A stretch of 64,000 nt of DNA from Anthoceros angustus. Lineage: Eukaryota > Streptophyta > Anthocerotopsida > Anthocerotales > Anthocerotaceae. The notes beneath the pieces were generated by a model that did no database searches, was not told the origin of the DNA, and was given only the letters and a program-made list of their open reading frames with translations. The translations under genes were made by a program, and so were the position numbers. The stretch's first letter is position 1; each line of letters starts with the position of its first letter. The DNA lies in the NCBI GenBank assembly GCA_010909165.1, contig MU008167.1, positions 1,166,001-1,230,000 on the forward strand, read 5' to 3'. Shown here in pieces: positions 33,498-45,190 of the stretch.

Positions 33498-33694
33498 GTG
33501 AATGGAGCAGGAGGCGAGAGCAATGGATGTTCAGGCGGTAGATTTTGCATTAGATTGAAGGTTTGCACCTATGTGCAGAGTCAAGCGTCATGAGCGAAAC
33601 GTTGTGCGGTTGTAACCGTTTCACTTATGCTCGTTGGTATCCTGACCTAGGATGAACCGTGCCCTAGTAGGCCTAAATACTATTAATAATAATA
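33498..33694 (-). repeat. 5' LTR of copia element 2
   Basis: This 197-bp LTR is bounded by the primer site on one side and unique flank GCTCATCTCC on the other. It matches 25334-25540. Confidence 0.9.
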
Positions 33695-34567
33695 GCTCAT
33701 CTCCAGATGAAGCTCCCTCAAAGCATAGTTTAAAAAGCACATGTGTAGCACATCTTCTCTTCGGAATCAAAGTGATGGTTTTCTGTTACAGGCTGGCCAT
33801 CACCTCCAACCAAAAGCGGCCAATAAAGCTCCTTCAAAGCTGACTTTGAAAAGCATATATGTAGCACATCTTGTCTCCGGAATGAGCGCCATTAGTGACT
33901 AGGGCAGTTTATTCCAGAATGCCTTCCATAGTTTCCCACCTCTGAACTTCTTACGACCTGTTCTTCAAATCTCTCTCTTCAAGTCTTTAAGTCATACATT
34001 CCCTTCAAAACTGGCAACAATGCCCGATTCCCGTAAACCTTGTAAAGACCAAATCCACAGTTGAAGAACTTTATAGAGAGAGGAAAGATATTGTAAAGAG
34101 GAGAGATAGGAAGAGGACTGGAAAGGGTAGCAGTAAAACAAGAGCCAACTAACCTCCATATTAAGTCATTCGTATACGTGCTTTTCTGTGACACGGTTTG
34201 GAATGGAGAGTATTCTACTTTTTTATTATTACTTCTTATAACTTATTATTTATAGTTGCTAAGCTATTATAGCTGGTTTTGTAATCCGTTAGGAGATCTT
34301 ATTTTGTTACTATGATTTTGGTAGGCATTATATGGAAATATTATTTTAGATTTATAATTATAGTTTAAAATAATAAATTATGATTGCACAATATATAAAC
34401 AAAGTTTTTTAGATTTGTTATATTATATAATTTAATATTTAATATTTAATATTTTGAACAATCTCCAAGTTGCAAAGAACTCTCCATGTTTTAGAATGCG
34501 TGCTAACAACTCTCCCTCAACAACCATTCTATTCAAGTTATACCCTTTTTCTATCCTTTGCTACTTC
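33695..34567. other. Spacer with a 57-bp direct repeat, AT-rich
   Basis: About 33710-33766 and 33827-33883 are imperfect direct repeats (GAAGCTCC...AGCACATCTT, ending in CGGA). The rest is AT-rich upstream sequence of the Gnk2-type gene. TATA-like runs occur at about 34385-34455 but no specific promoter can be assigned. Confidence 0.4.
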
Positions 34568-35020
34568 ATGATGAGATTGCAAATTATGTTCATTTTGATG
34601 TTATTCCATACTTTCTTTGGTTGCAAGGCATCCTACAAAAAACAAAGCATAGATCTTTTTGATTTTGATTCATGGATGCTAATGGAGGAAGATTGTGGAC
34701 TTAATGGGAATGTATTTTCACCAAAGGATCCAATACTCCTTCAGCTTCCACTTATGTTAATAAAATTAGCTTTGCGGGGTGCAGACACATCAATGAGGTT
34801 TAAGAAAAACTATTATATGACTGAATATGCGGTTATGGGGGTGGAATCTAGCTTGTTTTGGGGAATGGCCGGATGTGAGAATAATCCGCCTTTCGAAAAA
34901 TGCCTTAATTGTCTTCTCTATGTATCAAGCGCTATTCAAAATGCTTGCCCAAGAGCAAAAGAAGCACATTATGTGGTGGTTGATTGTCATATTTATTATT
35001 CTTTTCTATTAAAATGTTAA
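34568..35020 (+). CDS. Secreted Gnk2/DUF26-domain protein
   Basis: It has 150 residues from the ATG at 34568. The frame is open upstream to 34454, but the signal peptide (MMRLQIMFILMLFHTFFG) begins here. The mature part carries one Gnk2-homologous (stress-antifungal, DUF26) domain. The diagnostic CX8CX2C is CENNPPFEKCLNC, followed by X11 to a cysteine (LLYVSSAIQNAC) and X12 to the last domain cysteine (VVVDC). An upstream cysteine (EEDCG) completes the six that form three disulfides in ginkbilobin-2. An additional C-terminal cysteine is present. Single-domain members are apoplastic, and some bind mannose and inhibit fungi. The antifungal role here is inference. It is single-exon and intact, between a copia element and the repeat mosaic. 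Confidence 0.88.
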   Translation: MMRLQIMFILMLFHTFFGCKASYKKQSIDLFDFDSWMLMEEDCGLNGNVFSPKDPILLQLPLMLIKLALRGADTSMRFKKNYYMTEYAVMGVESSLFWGMAGCENNPPFEKCLNCLLYVSSAIQNACPRAKEAHYVVVDCHIYYSFLLKC

Positions 35021-35997
35021 CCTCCAAAAGATATATGAAAGATTTTTTAAAATTTAAAGAATATTATAAATATATAACAAATAAATCCTAAAAGTAATAC
35101 ATTTATAGTAGCATAACTTTTTCACTTAGAGTTATTCCCATATATATTTCCTCGAGAATATCGGAGTGATTCATTAAACTTACAAAACTATTTATATTCT
35201 AGTTTTATGATTAAACTTTAAGTTCATAGGCATTCATTCTATGAGTGCAATTTGAGGTATGACATGAAAAATTAAGATCATACTAATTGGATATAAAATA
35301 TTGTGAATATATGGAAGATATAAATTAGTATTAAAAATTGAAAACGTGCATAGAATAATATTTATCTAGAGTAAGAAAGTGGAGATGGATAGTAAATTCT
35401 TGAAGTTTACAGTTCATGTCTCAAAACATAAAATAAGGCTGTTAGTTGAGAGAACAAATTAGCACTTACATTTTAGCACTTAAGGTTTAGATCTTACTAA
35501 GTATTTATTACCGTACCCCAAGAAGTGGTTCAACAGGATAATGCCGAAATAAATATTTTTTTTAAAAAAAGGTTCAACATAAATATTTATATTTTCAGAA
35601 TTCCAATATTTATGAAAATAAATTTATTAAAATTTAGTATTTATCAAAATACATAGGTATCTATATAGAACTAATGGATATGTATAGACCTCCGCTAAAC
35701 AGGCTCTAATTTTCCACAAAAATTCTAGTTTCGGCATCTTAGACTCTCAACGTTTTACATATTCAGCATTTTAAGTATAATAATTTTTATATTTTAAACT
35801 TTTACTAATTTTAATTAATTAATTCTAAATCATCGCTCAAGGTATAGTAGTTTGGATAATTAGCAAGCATCATGTTTACATCTTACTAAGTATTTATTAG
35901 TTTGGATAATTAGCACCCTTCATTGGTAGTGATACTCGTTGACTAATCATACGATAAAACATTTTACAGTAAAGACTACGAAGAGGATAGACAACCA
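35021..35997. other. AT-rich spacer, no gene seen
   Basis: Strongly AT-rich. Short duplicated words such as TCTTACTAAGTATTTATTA (about 35491 and 35881) suggest old repeats. Nothing else is supported. Confidence 0.5.
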
Positions 35998-38189
35998 AGA
36001 AAACATGAAAGGTGTTCCCCTCTGGACCTGGCTTTTCGTTTTCCGAGACTCAAAAGGAAGCAAGCTTCTTTTATGAAATATCTAGTGCTAAGCACTAAAT
36101 GATCGAGAAAACCTACAAACTAGTCATCCTCAAGTTAGTTCTTGGGGTTGGAATTATTTATATGGCAGAAAAGCCAACCAATCATCCTCAAGTTAGTTTG
36201 TTGGGGCTGGAATTGATCATATTGTAAAAAAATCTTTTCAGTTGTTGTCCCTTGAGCTGAACATATAGTCAAAATGATTTAGGTCAAAGACTCAAGTTGG
36301 CTATTAATTTTGTTGCTAAGGTTTGAACCCAAATCTCTACGTCTACAACGTGAAATCCTCTCAACTCATCGAAAATAAACACAATGCAAACCTAGAGGAG
36401 CGGTAGTGGTATCAAAGAAACGGTAACAGTTCTATGTGCTAGATGACTCGCTTCCTTCGTAGTGCGCCATTTTACCCTTTCACAAGACTTGGTTGCTGGA
36501 GCCTGGGGTCGACCATGATTTTGCACTTGTTGTAGCATATCGTTGCCACACGGAGTATGTCAGACTCGCATTATAATTGTATCAAAAGACTTGGTTGCTG
36601 GAGCCTAGGGTCGACCATGATCGACCATGATTTTGCACTTGTTGTAGCATATCGTTGCCACACGGAGTATGTCAGACTCTCATTATTCTATCTGAAGACT
36701 TGGTTGCTGGAGCATGGGGTCGACCATGATTTTGCACTTGTTGTATATCGCTGCCACACGGAGTATGTCACACTCTCATTATTCTATCAGAAGACTTGGT
36801 TGCTGAAGCATGGGGTCGACCATGATTTTGCACTTGTTGTAGCATATCGTTACCACGGAGTATGTCGACTTATTATTTGCGACACCATTGTTTGACCAAG
36901 AAATCTATCGATCAAAATTGAATTTGTCTATATAACATAAATCTATCGATCAAATTTAAATATTTCACCTCAAAATCAAAATACATAAATCAAAGTATTT
37001 TCGACAAAGGAGTAAGTAAATCAAAGCTTTTCTTTGAAGAGGAGTAAGTAACAACGTTTGAATACCGTTTTCCTAGTTTTTATCACTATGAATATTTAAT
37101 TAAACTTACTGATAAATAATAAATTATATATTATATAAATAATATGTATATAATACTAATATAAAATTTCTAACAATAAATATACTAACTGAGATATAAA
37201 ATAAGTAACACATATATATATGTTACTTATTTTAATATTAATATTATATTTAATAATACACATTAGATATATTATACGCCTCACCTAGGTAACCATTGTT
37301 GCAAATACCTATCTCACCAAGGAAACCCTTCTTGCACCCTAGGCTTCATGACATTAAGAACACTATAGGTAACCCTTGTTGTACATGCGCTATCTCACCA
37401 AGGAAACCCTAGTTGCATGCAACCTCGCTGACACACACATTCAATTTGCCTTCTCGACATCAATACCTATTGAATTCTATGCAATCCTCTAATCTAAGAC
37501 ATGTATTTCACATCCCTATGCATCTCTTCTTCAACCAAGTCCACCAAGACTTCTAAGCACCTAGCTTCCTCAATACATCGACCAAATCCCTAGACCTCAA
37601 GCTCCTTTAAGCACGTAGCTTCCTCACCGACCAAAACCCCAAGAGCTCGGAGCTCTTCCCACATCAACCGGACCAACAAAATCAACCAACACCAGCAGAA
37701 CTTGAGCTCCTCGCCACATCCAACCAAGGCGAGCATAAGTCATTAGGTCGTCACGAGAATGCAAGATGCATCGAATTTGTGCGCTTAAATAGTGTCCACG
37801 GGGATCCTTTTGCCGTTGTTAATTACAATTGATGGGTGAATTTTTCCCACTACCACAACATCGAAAATAGCGAGCGTATAAGTTGCGCATAGATTCGATC
37901 AACATTACATCGCTAATGAGAATGAGAAGAGTGGACAATGATAAGTGGTCGAATTAGATCACCATATTACTTTTATGTTTTACCAATTGGAATAGAAGTA
38001 ATTTTTATGTATTATATGAAAATTGAAATAAAGGAAGTGGTGAAAGAAAAGAGTTTGTGAAAACACTCACATAGAAAGCGCACACAATCAAGTTGCATTC
38101 CCTATGATACATACACTCAATGCTCTACTTTACCAAGAATACCCTTATTGAATAATTCTTACAACATACATTGAAAGCTTTGTCTTGAC
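35998..38189. repeat. Large direct repeat R1, copy A
   Basis: It begins AAGAAAACATGAAAGGTGTT and ends at CTTTGTCTTGAC. Copy B follows at once. It contains a four-unit array related to the SPRY gene (36485-36890), AT-rich sequence and a CCAAGGAAACCCT-rich part. Compared with copy B it lacks about 630 bp after ATTGTTTGACCA (36898), and it also carries many 1-14 base deletions. Confidence 0.85.
36485..36890 (-). repeat. Four tandem fragments of an SPRY-family gene (R1 copy A)
   Basis: Four units of about 100 bp start with AGACTTGGTTGCTGGAGC at 36485, 36587, 36696 and 36792. On the minus strand each unit encodes the equivalent of residues 31-50 of the SPRY protein at 15212-16867: the repeat gives VATICYNKCKI against VATICYEKCKI in the gene. 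The flank matches the longer fragment at 48306-48690. It is a captured gene piece amplified in tandem, not a gene. Confidence 0.8.
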
Positions 38190-41050
38190 AAGAAAACATG
38201 AAAGGTGTTCCCCTCTGGACTGGCGTTTTCGAGACTCAAAAGGAAGCAAGCTTCTTTTTGAAATATCTAGTGCTAAGCACTAAATGATCGAGAAAACCTA
38301 CAAACTAGTCATCCTCAAGTTAGTTCTTGGGGTTGGAATTATTTATATGGCGAAAAGCCAACCAATCATCCTCAAGTTAGTTTGTTGGGGCTGGAATTGA
38401 TCATATTGTAAAAATCTTTTCGATTGTTGTCCCTTGAGTGAACATATAGTCAAAATGATTTAGGTCAAAGACTCAAGTTGGCTATTAATTTTGTTGCTAA
38501 GGTTTGAACCCAAATCTCTACGTCTACAACGTGAAATCCTCTCAACTCATCGAAAATAAACACAATGCAAACCTAGAGGAGCGGTAGTGGTATCAAAGCG
38601 TACTTGATTGCTAGATGACCCTTACTGTGTGCCATTTTACCCTTTCACAAGACTTGGTTCTTTGGAGCACAGGGTCGACCATGATTTTGCACTTGTTGTA
38701 GCATATCGTTGCCACACGGAGTATGTCAGACTCGCATTATAATTGTATCAAAAGACTTGGTTGCTGGAGCCTAGGGTCGACCATGATCGACCATGATTTT
38801 GCACTTGTTGTAGCATATCGTTGCCACACGGAGTATGTCAGACTCTCATTATTCTATCTGAAGACTTGGTTGCTGGAGCATGGGGTCGACCATGATTTTG
38901 CACTTGTTGTAGCATATCGTTGCCACACGGAGTATGTCACACTCTCATTATTCTATCAGAAGACTTGGTTGCTGAAGCATGGGGTCGACCATGATTTTGC
39001 ACTTGTTGTAGCATATCGTTACCACACGGAGTATGTCAGACTCGCATTATTTGCGACACCATTGTTTGACCAATGTGCGATACCAACTTATTACAGAATT
39101 ACAGATTACTGCAGGATTTTAGGATGCAAAGCTCTGCTACTTTCTCTGATGGCATGACCTCAAGGTGTATGTGATGAAATCATGTGGGCACCTCCCATGG
39201 TAGGAAAGATTTAAATTTGATCGATAGATTTCTTGATCTAACATAGGGTCATTAACAATAAATCATCACATTATGTAAATCAAAATATATTTTAAATTTG
39301 GTAGGTGGATTCTTTCACGCCATAGGTTCATCAACAGTAAATCATCTTTTAGATTCCAAAAAGATAGTATTTATAGTCGCTATATAGATTTTATCATGGA
39401 TGTTAAATACTTTTTGGTGCTCACATATGGAAACATTGTTCTCTATTTTGATTTCTGAACACATAAAAAGATCAGCAGTGATGGGTGAAAACTTAGAAAT
39501 TGGTAAATTGTTACTATTGACTACTTGGCACACACATAAAAAAAATATAAGTTGTCTCACCAATAACCAGTCTATTTTGATTAGGGCACAAATGGTTAAT
39601 GGTAAGAGTCTGACCATTCAAATTCAAAACATATTTTGATATACGTAAAGTGATAATTTATTGTTTATATATGATTGAAGAGCCTGTGTCTTGATCAAGA
39701 AATCTATCGATCAAAATTGAATTTGTCTATATAACATAAATCTATCGATCAAATTTAAATATTTCACCTCAAAATCAAAATACATAAATCAAAGTATTTT
39801 ACTGACAAAGGAGTAAGTAAATCAAAGCTTTTTACTGAAAGAGGAGTAAGTAACAACGTTTGAATACCGTTTTCCTAGTTTTTATCACTATGAATATTTA
39901 ATTAAGCTTACTGATAAATAATAAATTATATATTATATAAATAATATGTATATAATACTAATATAAAATTTCTAACAAATAAATATACTAACTGAGATAT
40001 AAAAATAAGTAACACATATATATATGTTACTTATTTTAATATTAATATTATATTTAATAATACACATTAGATATATTATCTGCCTCACCTAGGTAACCAT
40101 TGTTGCAAATACCTATCTCACCAAGGAAACCCTTCTTGCACAACCCTAGGCTTCATGACACATTAAGAACACTATGGCTTATATAGGTAACCCTTGTTGT
40201 ACATGCGCTATCTCACCAAGGAAACCCTAGTTGCATGTGCAACCCTCGCGGCCGCGACACACATTCAATTTGCCTTCTCGACATCAATACCTATTGAATT
40301 CTATGCAATCCTCTAATCTAAGACATGTATTTCACATCCCTATGCATCTCTTCTTCACTGCAAGTCCACCAAGACTTCTAAGCACCTAGCTTCCTCAATA
40401 CATCGACCAAATCCCCTAGACCTCGAAGCTCCTTTAAGCACGTAGCTTCCTCATTACACCGACCAAAACCCCAAGAGCTCGGAGCTCTTCCCCACATCCA
40501 ACCAGACCAACAAAATCAACCAACACCAGCAGAACTTCAGAGCTCCTCGCCACATCCAACCAAGACCGACATAAGTCATTAGGTCAGAATGCAGGAATGC
40601 AAGATGCATCGAATTTGTGCGCTTAAATAGTGTCCACGGGGATCCTTTTTGCCGTTGTTAATTACAATTGAAGTGATCGGTGAATTTTTCCCACTACCAC
40701 AACACGAATCGAAATAGCGAACGTATAAGTTGCGCATAGATTCGATCAACATTTACATCATGCGCTAATGAGAAGAGAGAACGTGGACAATGATAAGTGG
40801 TCGAATCACTCATATTACTTTTATGTTTTTACCAATTGGAATAGAAGAAGTAGCTATTATTTTTATGTCTGCACCAATTGAAATAAAGGAAGTGGTGAAA
40901 AGAAAAAGAGTTTGTGAAAACACTCACATAGAAAGCGCACACAATCAAGTTGCACAGTCCCTATGATACATACACTCAATGCTCTACTTTACCAAGAATA
41001 CCCTTATTGAATAATTCTTACAACATACATTGAAAGCTTTGTCTTGACAA
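38190..41050. repeat. Large direct repeat R1, copy B
   Basis: It starts again with AAGAAAACATGAAAGGTGTT and runs past the end of copy A at TTGACAAGAAAAC. It is the fuller copy: SPRY-gene fragments (38650-39055), a PPR-like scrap (39060-39190), a section that is inverted at about 51000-51260, and a CCTAGGTAACC/CCAAGGAAACCC-rich section. Confidence 0.85.
38650..39055 (-). repeat. Four tandem fragments of an SPRY-family gene (R1 copy B)
   Basis: Units start at 38650, 38753, 38862 and 38961 and match those at 36485-36890. The 3' side continues into a short PPR-like scrap (CILKSC on the minus strand), in the same order as at 48469-49057. Confidence 0.8.
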
Positions 41051-41340
41051 GAAAACCTTTGTTAAGCAACCCTCACTACACACAGTGAAAGCACAATCGT
41101 TATTAAGCAACCCTCACTACTCAGAGTGAAAGCAATATCTTACCAAAGAAACCCTAATTGCACAATCCTAAACCTTAAGTTAAACTTTAAAGTCCTTGTT
41201 GAACATCCTTGACAACACACATAGCGAATGCTTTGCCTTACCAAGAAAAACCTAAAGCACAACCCTTATCCAGGAAACCCTAGTTTTCCAACCTTTAGCA
41301 AGGAAACCCGAGTTGCACAACCCTTACCCTTCTCAGAACT
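40080..41340. repeat. Left arm of a large imperfect palindrome
   Basis: The segments around 40080-40250, 40560-40870 and 41040-41330 recur in reverse complement at about 43400-43240, 42780-42480 and 42350-42160. Diagnostic words are GGAAACCCTAGTTGCA against its complement, and the block around GTGTCCACGGGGATCC against GGATC...GTGGACAC. The centre is near 41.7 kb. Confidence 0.75.
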
Positions 41341-42159
41341 GAGACATGTTCCACATCCCTAAGCATCTCTTCAATCACTACACATCTACCGAGACCTTTG
41401 AACGCCTCTTCCTTGCTACTCCCACCAAAACCACAAACACCTAGCACCGTCTCACCACACCTACCAAGATCAACATAAGTTGTCGGGTCAGAATGAAGGG
41501 CACTCAACTTGCTTGCATGGGAATCTTCCGCTCTTGCTGAATTGGTCAGTGGATTTTTCTCACCAATCTATTTTTAATTTTTAAATGCACACGAATCAAA
41601 ATGGCTAACGTGAAAGTTGTCCGTGGATTCTACTAATCATTTATATATTTTTCATGTGTGCTCTAATCAATATAGAGAATGTGGAAGGTGCTAAGTGGCT
41701 GGACCACTAATATGGCTTTTATATGTGCACTCTAATCAAAATGAAGAAACGTGGAAGGTAGATTCTTAGTGGTTGGACCACTCATATTATTTTCATGCGT
41801 GCACCAATCGAAATAGAGAAGGTGGACCAAGTCGCTGGTAAGAATGCACCAACCATTTGTGCCCTAATTAAAATAGAGAACGAGTGAACTATGTAAACTA
41901 TTGTGCTATATAGATTATGTCATGAATATTACATATTTCTTAATGCTCACGTATGGAAACATCGTCCTCTATTTTGATTTGCGCCCACATGAAAATAACA
42001 TGAGTGATCGGTGGAGTCCTAGAAATCGCTAAATCCTTACCATCGATTACTTGGTGGTGCACAAATAAAAATTTATGTAAGCCATCTGACCATTCACCAC
42101 CGTTTATACGTTCTCTATTTAGGGTGGTTTTCAAGGTTTTGGTCGGTTGTGTAACTAGG
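41341..42159. repeat. Palindrome centre with about 90-bp sub-repeats
   Basis: Three or four imperfect direct units contain GTGC(A/T)C(C/T)AATC(A/G)AAAT and GTGGAAGGT near 41580-41880. No gene is seen. The short frame at 41295-41507 has no domain. Confidence 0.5.
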
Positions 42160-43400
42160 GTTTCCTTGGTTCTTAAAGGCTTGTGCAACTAGGGTTTTCT
42201 TGGTGAAGCAAAACATTAGGTGTGTGTGTTGTGAGGGTTATTTAACAAGGGCTTTATAGTTAAGGTTTAAGAATGTGCAACTAGGGTTTCCTTGGTAAGT
42301 TCAATAAGGGTTTCCTTGATAAGTTCAATAAGGGTTTCATTGGTAAGGTTATGAGAAGCCAACTATAGTAGTATGATCTAGCACAACGGAGAAAATATTA
42401 AATAATATAAGAGAATGAGACTGTCTGACCACGTACCATAGTCCGCGTTTCTTGATTGGTTGGCGCACACATAAAAATACGGTGGATTCTCAATAATTGG
42501 TTTTTCTTACCACCGCTTCCTCTATTTCAATTGGTCCACACATAAAAATAATAGCTACTTCCTCTATTCTAATTGGTGAACACATAAAAATAATATAAGT
42601 GATCCGACCACTTATCATTGTCCACGTTCTCTTTTTTGATTAGCGCACGCATAAAAATAATGTAAATGTTTGTGGAATCTACTTGCAACTTACATGTTCG
42701 CTATTTTGATTCGTGTTGAGGTAGTGGGAAAATTCACCGACCACTTCAATTGTATTTAATGACTGCAGAAGATCCCTGTGGACACTATTTAAGCGCACAA
42801 ATTCAGTGCATCTTGCATTCCTGCATTCTGACACAATGACTTGGTTGGTCTTGGTTGGATGTGGCGAGGAGCTCCGAGGTTCTGTGGGTCTCGGTTTAGA
42901 TGTGGCGAGGAGCTCCGAGGTTCTGTGGGTCTCGGTTCAGATGTGGCGCGGAGCTCCGAGGTTCTATTGGTCTTGGTTAGATGTGGCGAGGAGCTTCGAG
43001 CTCTTGGGGTTTTGGTCGGTGTAAGGAGGAAGCTACGTGCTTAGAGGAGCTTCGAGGTCTAGGGGATTTCGTTGGTGTATTGAGGACGTTAGGTGCTTAG
43101 AAGTCTTGGTCGACTTGCAGTGAAGAAGAGATGCATAGGGATGTGCAATACATGTCTTAGGTTAGAGGATTGCATAGAATTCAGTAGGTATTGATGTCGA
43201 GAAGGCAAAGTATTGAATGTGTATTGCCGCCGCCGCCAAAGTTGCACATGTAACTAGGGTTTTCTTGGGGAGATAGAGTATGTGCAACAAGGGTTACCTA
43301 GGTGAGCCGGAGTATTCTCAAGTGTGTTGTGTGTCGTGAAGCCTAGGGTTGTGCAAGAAGGGTTTCCTTGGTGAGATAGAGTATGTGCAGCAATGGTTAC
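42160..43400. repeat. Right arm of the large imperfect palindrome
   Basis: It is the reverse complement of 40080-41340 in blocks, with extra tandem units of about 50-60 bp (GGCGAGGAGCTCCGAGGTTC, three times at 42860-42970). Confidence 0.75.
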
Positions 43401-43665
43401 CTAGGTGAGGCAGAGTATTCAGAGTGTGTTGTGAAGCCTAGGTTTGTGCAACAAGGGTTTCCTTGGTGAGATAGAGTATGTGCAACAAGGGTTACCTAGG
43501 TGACGCAGAGTATTATGAGTGTGTTGTGAAGCCTAGGGTTGTACAAAAAGGATTTCCTAGGTGAGGCAGAGTATGTGCAACAAGGGTGCCCTTGGTGAGG
43601 TAGAGTATTCTAAGTGTGTTGTGAAGCCTAGGGTTGTGCAAAAAGCATTTCCTTGGTTAGGCAGA
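43240..43665. repeat. About 90-bp tandem units, CTAGGGTT family
   Basis: Units alternate GTGCAACAAGGGTTACCTAG and GTGCAACAAGGGTTTCCTTG around GTGTTGTGAAGCCTAGGGTT. They are precursor-like higher-order versions of the following 45-bp array. Confidence 0.8.
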
Positions 43666-44250
43666 GTCCAGCCTAGGGTAATGTAACAAGGGTTTCCTTG
43701 GCGAGGCAGAGTCTGGTCTAGGGTTGTACAACAAGGGTTTCCTTGGTGAGGTAGAGACCGGCCTAGGGTTATATGACAAGGGTTTCCTTGGTGAGGCAGA
43801 GTCTGGCCTAGGATTGTACAACAAGGGTTTCCTTGGTGAGGCAGAGACCGGCCTAGGGTAATGTAACAAGGGTTTCATTGGTGAGGCATAGACCGGCCTA
43901 GGGTTATGTATTAAGGGTTTCCTTGGTGAGGCAGAGGCCAGCCTAGGGTTATGTAACAAGGGTTTCCTTGGTGAGGCAGAGTCTTGTCTAGGGTTGTACA
44001 ACAAGGGTTTCCTTGGTGAGGCAGAGTCTTGTCTAGGGTTGTACAACAAGGGTTTCCTTGGTGAGGCAGAGTCTAGCCTAGGGTTATGAAACAAGGGTTT
44101 CCTTGGTGAGGCAGAGTCTAGCCTAGAGTTGTACAACAACGGTTTCCTTGGTGAGGTAGAGTCTAGCTTAGCGTTGCACAACAACAGTTTCCTTGGTGAG
44201 GCAGAGTCTAGCTCACGATTGTACAACAAGGGTTTTCTTGGTGAGGCCGA
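43666..44250. repeat. 45-bp minisatellite, open on the minus strand
   Basis: About 13 units of 45 bp contain GGGTTTCCTTGGTGAGGCAG and CTAGGGTT. Since 45 is a multiple of three and the unit has no stop in one frame, the minus strand is open over 190 codons (43657-44229), giving a 15-residue repeat with SASPRKPLLYNPRP. There is no start context or flanking domain, so it is treated as a satellite. Confidence 0.88.
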
Positions 44251-44490
44251 GTATTCAGTTCGTGTATCATAAAGCTTAGGGTTGTGTATTCACTTTGTGT
44301 ATCATAAAACCTAGGGTTGTGTATTCAATTCGTGTATCATAAAGCTTAGGAGTGTGTGTTCACTTTGTGCATCATAAAACCTAGGGTTGTGTATTCAGGT
44401 CGTATATCATAAAACCTAGGGTTTGTGTATTTAGTTTGTGTATCATAAAAGCTAGAGTTGTGTATTCAGTCCGTGTATCATACAGCCTAG
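44250..44490. repeat. About 37-bp tandem repeat (GTGTATCATAAAGCCTAGGG)
   Basis: Six or seven imperfect units contain TGTATCATAAA and CTAGGGTTGTGTATTCA. A matching array is at 53985-54225. Confidence 0.85.
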
Positions 44491-45190
44491 GGTTGTGCAA
44501 TAAGGGTTTTCTTAATGAGGTAGATTATATTCAGTGTGTAGTTAGACCGAGGGTTTTCTTGGTGAGGCAAAGTACAGCCTAGGGTTATATAACAAGGGTT
44601 TCCCTGATGAGGTGGAGTCCGGCCTAGGGTTGTACAACAAGGGTTTGATAGGTGAGGGAGAGTATTCAATTCACTTTTCATAAAGCCTAGGGTTATGCAA
44701 CAAGGATTTCCTTGATGAGAAGAGCTTGTGAGGCAGAGTATTCAATTCACCTATAAGAAAGCCTAGGGTTATGCAACAAGGAAATCCTTGGTACAGAGAG
44801 CTTTTCAGTGTGTGTATCGTGAGGGTTGTACAGCAACTGTTCTATTCACGATATATGTATAGTTAACTCAGTTAAATCAAATACTGATATGTTGGATAGG
44901 TTATCTTACATACCGGATTGTGGTTGGAAGCACCAACCTTCAACAGATTTGTTTCTATGATGTTTTGGGTCTGTTATTGCAAGAGAGCGGTTGTTTGCAT
45001 TGGAGGTGCCAACCTTGTGCTTCCCTCAAAGTCACCTCGTTGCAGTGTATGACATGTGACGTAATTTCAACTGAAACCCTAGTAATTTGCCGCCTCATTG
45101 TTTAGAATGCCATGGCTCATGGCAATCTCGTCCGATCTGGATCACCAAGATTGATTGCGTGTGCAGGCAGGCGCTACGACACCAACAATT
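44490..45190. other. Repeat-derived spacer
   Basis: Further scattered CTAGGGTT units run to 44850. A stretch shared with about 54540-54955 (with ATTGGAGGTGCCAACCTTGT) follows. No recognised protein. Confidence 0.5.

Larger units (their letters stand above)
25334..33694 (-). mobile_element. Ty1/copia element with internal 2.5-kb duplication
   Basis: The element is on the minus strand. Its 5' LTR is at 33498-33694 and its 3' LTR at 25334-25540. The primer site directly inside the 5' LTR (33481-33497) reads, on the minus strand, TGGTATCAGAGCAGGCG, the initiator-methionine tRNA type. The 3' LTR is preceded by a purine tract (AAGTGGGAG). From 5' to 3' it holds a leader ORF, gag, protease, integrase, hinge and the RT start. 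It then jumps back into protease and repeats integrase, hinge and RT before ending in RNase H. The extra 2.5 kb explains its length (8.4 kb against 5.5 kb for element 1). Clean target duplications are not visible. Confidence 0.93.

Noticed and set aside
43240-44500. Telomere-type CTAGGGTT/AGGGTTT words as an interstitial telomere
   Set aside because: The words are embedded in 37-93 bp satellite units and are never arranged as the 7-bp plant telomere repeat in tandem.
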